A DNA stretch of 25,308 bases, from assembly GCA_003537755.1 (NCBI GenBank), contig DPQS01000022.1, positions 68,630-93,937 of the forward strand, read 5' to 3'. Of the stretch, positions 22,178 to 25,308 are shown piece by piece. Numbering within the stretch: the stretch's first letter is position 1; every line of letters starts with the position of its first letter. The DNA is from Clostridiales bacterium (GTDB taxonomy: Bacteria; Bacillota; Clostridia; Christensenellales; CAG-314). Both the position numbers and the translations under genes were made by a program. The notes below the pieces were generated by a model, which had not been told where the DNA came from, made no database searches, and was given only the letters and a program-made list of their open reading frames with translations.

Positions 22178-23398
22178 TTATTGTTTGTCGGCTGTATTTG
22201 TCGCAGCCACGGCAGGTTCCGTTGTTGCTTCGGTTTGCACGTTTTGCTTGTTTGCGATTGCAGCATTGTGCTGTCTGATGTACTGAGTCCACTTGATGTA
22301 GCCGTAGGTAGTATTGGTGAGATAGCCTGCCTTAAGCACAAGCAAAATCCACTGTCCTGCCATGATGTTGATTACCGTTTCGATAATTGCGCTGATGTAC
22401 CAGGCAATCCACTGCTCGCGGTAACGGAACAAAATAAGCAAGCCGTTGGCAATACCCACCGCAGAGGCGCACGCGTCCAGGTAGCAGGCAATGTTTTTGA
22501 GGGTGCTGTTGGTGGCAAAAATACCGCCCTCCACTTCGATGAAAGTAAGCAGGTATCCTACGCCGACGGTCCACACAATGATGCCCAGTACGATAAGCAC
22601 GTCCTGCATCGGAGTGAGTTTTTTGACAATAGTAACTTCCTCTTTCTGTTCGTCGGGGTGACGATTCCACATGACAAAACTGATGATGTCGCAGGGAATC
22701 CAGAACAACAGTGTCGTCGCCATTGTAGCAAAACGGTAAGCGCAGAAAATGCAGACCAGAATTTCAACAACTTCCACGCCAAGCGAAACGATGAAGTTCC
22801 ACTTGCTTTGTTTAGAAATAAGCAGTTCGCAAGAGATGTTAAGCACTACGTCCAGAAGGTAGCAGATTGTGATTACGACAACGGGAACGATGTAGTCGGA
22901 TTTTTCCTCGGCAGTGTACAGGCTACTGCTTACGCCGTCGGTAAGATCGACCGTTGTTTCAAATAATGCGGCACCGCTTTCCCCGTTTACAAGGGCTACA
23001 TGCCACTCGCCTTCGTCGCTGTCCTGCCAGCACTCGGTAAACGCTATTTCGTCGTCCTTGGTGACAGCCACGGGCAATTTTACTTTAAGCGTGTCGGGTA
23101 CGCCCTCTTCGATACTGAACTCCGCATAGGGCAGTTTTACCGTTTCACCGTTAATTTTTACAGTTTTAAGAGTAAATTCGCCTGTGGTCCCTTCAAAAAC
23201 AAGCGTGTCGTAACTACCTTCGGCAGTTGCGTATGCCGTCTTGTCAAAAGTTACTGTAAAATAGCCGTCGTCCGTTTCCGGGAAGATAAAGGTAAAAGCT
23301 ATCGCGATTACCAATATGGACAGAAACCAAATCTTTTCGTATGTGGAAAAATAATTCCACAAGTCCTTTGCACGTTGCTTAAATCCTTTTCGCTGCAT
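22178..23398 (-). CDS. pnuC: PnuC-like nicotinamide riboside-type transporter with extra extracytoplasmic domain
   Basis: A 406-residue membrane protein. The C-terminal half (about 168-375) has about six hydrophobic segments and matches PnuC vitamin transporters. The clearest part is REQWIAWYISAIIETVINIM (327-346), then VLKAGYLTNTTYGYIKW (354-370), the WYI...E and Y.KW core of the family. PnuC moves nicotinamide riboside inward by facilitated diffusion for NAD synthesis. Unusually, it is preceded by one helix (23-39) and an outside domain of about 125 residues (41-166) with Ig-like strands (TLKTVKINGETVKLPYAEFS). A Thr/Ala-rich tail of about 30 residues follows. PnuC proteins usually have about 200-260 residues. 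The ATG at 23398 with AAGGAG nine bases upstream is preferred over the frame to 23503. Thiamine or riboflavin relatives of PnuC are alternatives. Confidence 0.75.
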   Translation of the reverse strand: MQRKGFKQRAKDLWNYFSTYEKIWFLSILVIAIAFTFIFPETDDGYFTVTFDKTAYATAEGSYDTLVFEGTTGEFTLKTVKINGETVKLPYAEFSIEEGVPDTLKVKLPVAVTKDDEIAFTECWQDSDEGEWHVALVNGESGAALFETTVDLTDGVSSSLYTAEEKSDYIVPVVVITICYLLDVVLNISCELLISKQSKWNFIVSLGVEVVEILVCIFCAYRFATMATTLLFWIPCDIISFVMWNRHPDEQKEEVTIVKKLTPMQDVLIVLGIIVWTVGVGYLLTFIEVEGGIFATNSTLKNIACYLDACASAVGIANGLLILFRYREQWIAWYISAIIETVINIMAGQWILLVLKAGYLTNTTYGYIKWTQYIRQHNAAIANKQNVQTEATTEPAVAATNTADKQ

Positions 23399-23423
23399 TG
23401 GTATATTCTCCTTGTAAATGTTG

Positions 23424-23457
23424 TTACGACGTAATCTGCAGTAATGATTCGTCGTAA
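23424..23457 (-). promoter_or_regulatory. Leader hairpin of the pnuC-like gene
   Basis: TTACGACG (23424-23431) and CGTCGTAA (23450-23457) form a perfect eight-pair stem. AATC/GATT extends it inward past one bulged base, leaving a nine-base loop. It fills most of the roughly 60-base leader. It does not match a riboswitch class I can recognise, and it could also be a DNA operator overlapping the start of transcription. Confidence 0.5.
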
Positions 23458-23462
23458 ATTTT

Positions 23463-23491
23463 ATTGTAGCACTGCCATTTTTTGTTGTCAA
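23463..23491 (-). promoter_or_regulatory. Promoter of the pnuC-like gene
   Basis: Minus-strand TTGACA (23486-23491, perfect -35), 17 bases, TACAAT (23463-23468). It lies back to back with the mscL promoter, with 17 bases between the two -35 boxes. Confidence 0.85.
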
Positions 23492-23508
23492 CAAAAGCAG
23501 CAAAAGTC

Positions 23509-23537
23509 TTGCAAATATCTGAATATAGTGTTATAAT
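23509..23537 (+). promoter_or_regulatory. Promoter of mscL
   Basis: TTGCAA (23509-23514), 17 bases, TATAAT (23532-23537, perfect -10), 32 bases upstream of the mscL start codon. Confidence 0.8.
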
Positions 23538-23569
23538 TTTTGACACAATTACAAAGGAGATAAATCGAG

Positions 23570-24163
23570 ATGAAAAAGTTTTTTGCCGAGTTTAAGAAAT
23601 TTATTCAGCGCGGCAACGTAATCGACCTGGCTGTCGGCGTTATCATCGGCGGCGCATTCAGCAAAATTACGTCCAGCATGGTAAACGACATCATCATGCC
23701 TCTCATCACAGCCATTTTCGGCTTGTTTGGCGTAAAAGGCGGCGTTGCGGGCATGAGCATTGTACTTAACAACGTACCCAAGTATGTACTTGACAAGTCC
23801 ACAAACACCGAGGTGCTGAACCCCGAAGCAATTTTGTGGAACTACGGTAACTTTATTCAGGCAATCCTTGACTTCCTGCTTATCGCATTTGTGCTGTTTG
23901 TAATCATCAAGGCAATCAACCTTGCCAACGACGGTTTGCAAAAGGCGAAGAAAACTTCACCCTTCACCAGACAGGAACTGCGCGCATTCCGCAAGGAAGG
24001 CAAAAGTTGGAAGGAAATCCACGAACTTGAAGACGCCAAACGTGCCGAAATTGCCGAGGCTGAACGCCTTGCCGCAGAAGAAGCCGCAGCAAACGCACCC
24101 AAGACCGAACAGGAACTGCTCAGCGAAATCGTGGAACTGTTGCAATCACAAAAGAAAGACTGA
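23570..24163 (+). CDS. mscL: Large-conductance mechanosensitive channel MscL with extended C-terminal region
   Basis: A 197-residue membrane channel that opens under membrane tension to release solutes in osmotic downshock; the family forms homopentamers. The amphipathic N-terminus (KKFFAEFKKFIQRGNVIDLA), TM1 (VGVIIGGAFSKITSSMVNDIIMP) and TM2 (98-118, IQAILDFLLIAFVLFVIIKAIN) are canonical. The usual length is 120-150 residues. Here a charged stretch rich in Lys, Glu and Ala (127-178) is inserted before the normal C-terminal bundle helix (EQELLSEIVELLQSQ, 180-194). The insertion probably lengthens the cytoplasmic coiled stalk. AAAGGAG lies ten bases before the ATG. It is a single-gene unit between its own promoter and terminator, divergent from the pnuC-like gene. 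Confidence 0.97.
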   Translation: MKKFFAEFKKFIQRGNVIDLAVGVIIGGAFSKITSSMVNDIIMPLITAIFGLFGVKGGVAGMSIVLNNVPKYVLDKSTNTEVLNPEAILWNYGNFIQAILDFLLIAFVLFVIIKAINLANDGLQKAKKTSPFTRQELRAFRKEGKSWKEIHELEDAKRAEIAEAERLAAEEAAANAPKTEQELLSEIVELLQSQKKD

Positions 24164-24201
24164 TTTTGCGTATTTGTAAGCAAAAACCACATACGTACAT
24201 T

Positions 24202-24246
24202 AAAAACACTTACCGCAACAGATAAATCCGGCAAGTGTTTTTATTT
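24202..24246. terminator. Intrinsic terminator after mscL
   Basis: AAAAACACTT (24202-24211) pairs with AAGTGTTTTT (24233-24242), with an inner CCG/CGG across one mismatch. The T-run follows on the plus strand, and the A-run makes it usable in both directions. Confidence 0.85.
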
Positions 24247-24254
24247 ACAAACAT

Positions 24255-24283
24255 TTGCGCTTTGCGGCAAATTCGGGTACAAT
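24255..24283 (+). promoter_or_regulatory. Promoter of the ATP-grasp gene
   Basis: TTGCGC (24255-24260), 17 bases, TACAAT (24278-24283), 24 bases before the start codon. The -35 match is moderate. Confidence 0.6.
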
Positions 24284-24307
24284 ATAGTAGTTACAGTGAG
24301 GTGACGT

Positions 24308-25168
24308 ATGCAAGGTTGGCTTGTGGTAAACGCCTTTTACAAAAACGGCAAATTAAACGATATATACGACATGCTCGAGCGCAGTTGCGCGAAATTCGGA
24401 ATGCGGCTTGACGCGCGCACTACCGCCGACATTTTGTTGCCCTTCGGCGCAAAACCGACAACCCTGCCCGACTTTGTAATTTTTTGGGACAAGGATGTCG
24501 TTTGCGCACGCATGTTGGAAAAGGCAGGCTTGCCCGTATTCAACAACGCACACGCAATAGAGCTTTGCGACAACAAAATACTGACCGCGGAAGCCCTTTG
24601 CGACAAAGTGCCAATGCCGTTGACAATTGCCGCGCCCAAGACGTTTGAGGGGGTAGGCTACAACAACCTTACGTTTGTTGAGCGCGCCGCCGAGACTCTC
24701 GGATTGCCTATGGTAATCAAAGAAGCCTACGGCTCGTACGGACAGCAGGTGCATCTGGCGCACAACGTTGACCAAGCCGTTGACATCGTGAAGGGCATTG
24801 GATGGAAAGACTTTTTAATGCAGCAATACATCGGCGCGCATCCCGGCATCGACGTGCGTTTTAACGTTGTTGGTGACAAAGTGACGTCTGCAATGCTGCG
24901 GCACAACCAACACGACTTCCGCAGTAACATCAGCAACGGCGGCGTAGGTACAAAATTTGACTACACCGCCACGCAGGCGCAGGTTGCCGTTGACGCATGC
25001 CAAGCGTTGGGGCTGGACTTTGCAGGCGTTGACATACTGCTTGGCAAAGACGAACAACCGTACGTGTGCGAGGTTAACAGTAATCCGCACTTTTTGTCCA
25101 CGCTGGCAGGCACGGGCGACGACGTAAGTTTTCATATTGCCGAATATATTGCAAACAAACTGAATTAA
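24308..25168 (+). CDS. RimK-like ATP-grasp ligase
   Basis: A 286-residue cytoplasmic ATP-grasp enzyme of the RimK (alpha-L-glutamate ligase-like) group, which joins an amino acid or other amine to a carboxylate through an acyl-phosphate. The N-terminal preATP-grasp part (1-95) includes FVIFWDKDVVCARMLEKAG. ATP-binding Lys138 is in VIKEAYGSYG (136-145, glycine loop). DVRFNVVGDKV (182-192) and DFRSNISNGG (203-212) are typical of RimK. The metal site is Glu255/Asn257 in CEVNSNP. GAGGTG lies four bases before the ATG. It stands alone, so the substrate is unknown; ribosomal protein S6, tetrahydromethanopterin-type cofactors or a small peptide are family precedents. No carrier protein gene is adjacent. 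Confidence 0.88.
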   Translation: MQGWLVVNAFYKNGKLNDIYDMLERSCAKFGMRLDARTTADILLPFGAKPTTLPDFVIFWDKDVVCARMLEKAGLPVFNNAHAIELCDNKILTAEALCDKVPMPLTIAAPKTFEGVGYNNLTFVERAAETLGLPMVIKEAYGSYGQQVHLAHNVDQAVDIVKGIGWKDFLMQQYIGAHPGIDVRFNVVGDKVTSAMLRHNQHDFRSNISNGGVGTKFDYTATQAQVAVDACQALGLDFAGVDILLGKDEQPYVCEVNSNPHFLSTLAGTGDDVSFHIAEYIANKLN

Positions 25169-25206
25169 ATTTTTTACAAACAGCACCGAAAACATCGATT
25201 TTTTTG

Positions 25207-25235
25207 TTGACAAACGTCGTATAGTTTGCTATACT
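25207..25235 (+). promoter_or_regulatory. Strong promoter of the tRNA gene
   Basis: TTGACA (25207-25212, perfect), 17 bases, TATACT (25230-25235). A leader of about 45 bases precedes the tRNA. This is typical of stable RNA promoters. Confidence 0.85.
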
Positions 25236-25287
25236 GTATAAGCGTTTGGCAGTAGCCGGTGCGAATCACGCGTCGGGGAAGCAATAT

Positions 25288-25308
25288 GGCGGCGTAGCTT
25301 AGTTGGTT
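25288..25308 (+). tRNA. tRNA gene, first 21 bases only
   Basis: GGCGGCGTAGCTTAGTTGGT plus one base shows a seven-base acceptor arm, then TA, then GCTTAGTTGG, the D-arm start common to bacterial tRNAs (AGCTCAG-like). The gene continues past the right edge, so the anticodon is not visible. The start resembles elongator methionine tRNAs, but other identities are possible. Confidence 0.75.

Noticed and set aside
25169..25206. Terminator after the ATP-grasp gene
   Set aside because: A T-run is present but the only stem before it is three base pairs.
1..25308. CRISPR arrays, insertion sequences, phage genes or attachment sites
   Set aside because: No regularly spaced repeats, transposase, integrase or flanking target duplications were seen on either strand.

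Overview
The window looks like chromosomal DNA of a Gram-positive, Clostridia-like anaerobe (Bacillota). This is inferred from lipoprotein signal peptides with lipoboxes (LVAC, LAAC, PIAC, LCAC), strong AGGAGG-type ribosome binding sites, consensus TTGACA/TATAAT promoters with 17-base spacers, intrinsic terminators, a LacI-family regulator, a YesL-like membrane protein and a rubrerythrin. Protein-coding DNA has moderate GC content and intergenic DNA is AT-rich. No phage, insertion sequence or CRISPR array was seen.

About 20.6 kb (1-20.8 kb), all on the minus strand, is a polysaccharide-use locus. Read in the direction of transcription (right to left) it holds: (i) a cytoplasmic GH43 enzyme with its own promoter and a LacI-type operator pair; (ii) a giant 1842-residue mosaic lipoprotein with an SGNH esterase core surrounded by InlB-like repeats, CBM9-like modules and concanavalin-like modules; (iii) a LacI-family regulator; (iv) an importer operon of solute-binding lipoprotein, two CUT1 permeases and a secreted GH43 lipoprotein; (v) a tightly overlapping four-gene operon of two small membrane proteins, a YesL/DUF624-like membrane protein and a CUT1-type ATPase; and (vi) a GH2 enzyme followed by the start of a second esterase lipoprotein, cut by the left edge.

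A plausible working model is that surface lipoproteins (SGNH esterase mosaic, second esterase, GH43 lipoprotein) deacylate and trim a decorated hemicellulose-like glycan. The binding protein and permeases import the oligosaccharides, powered by the separately encoded ATPase. Cytoplasmic GH43 and GH2 then finish hydrolysis under LacI-type control. The substrate is not proven; acetylated, arabinose- or xylose-containing glycans are a guess from GH43 plus esterases.

The right-hand 4.5 kb is housekeeping or stress-type: rubrerythrin (+), a PnuC-like transporter with an unusual extracytoplasmic domain (-), mscL with a long tail (+), a RimK-like ATP-grasp ligase (+) and the first 21 bases of a tRNA gene behind a strong promoter. 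The observations most worth following up are the four-gene ATPase operon, the mosaic esterase, the operator arrays and folded leader of the GH2 gene, and a long nested inverted repeat upstream of the LacI gene.
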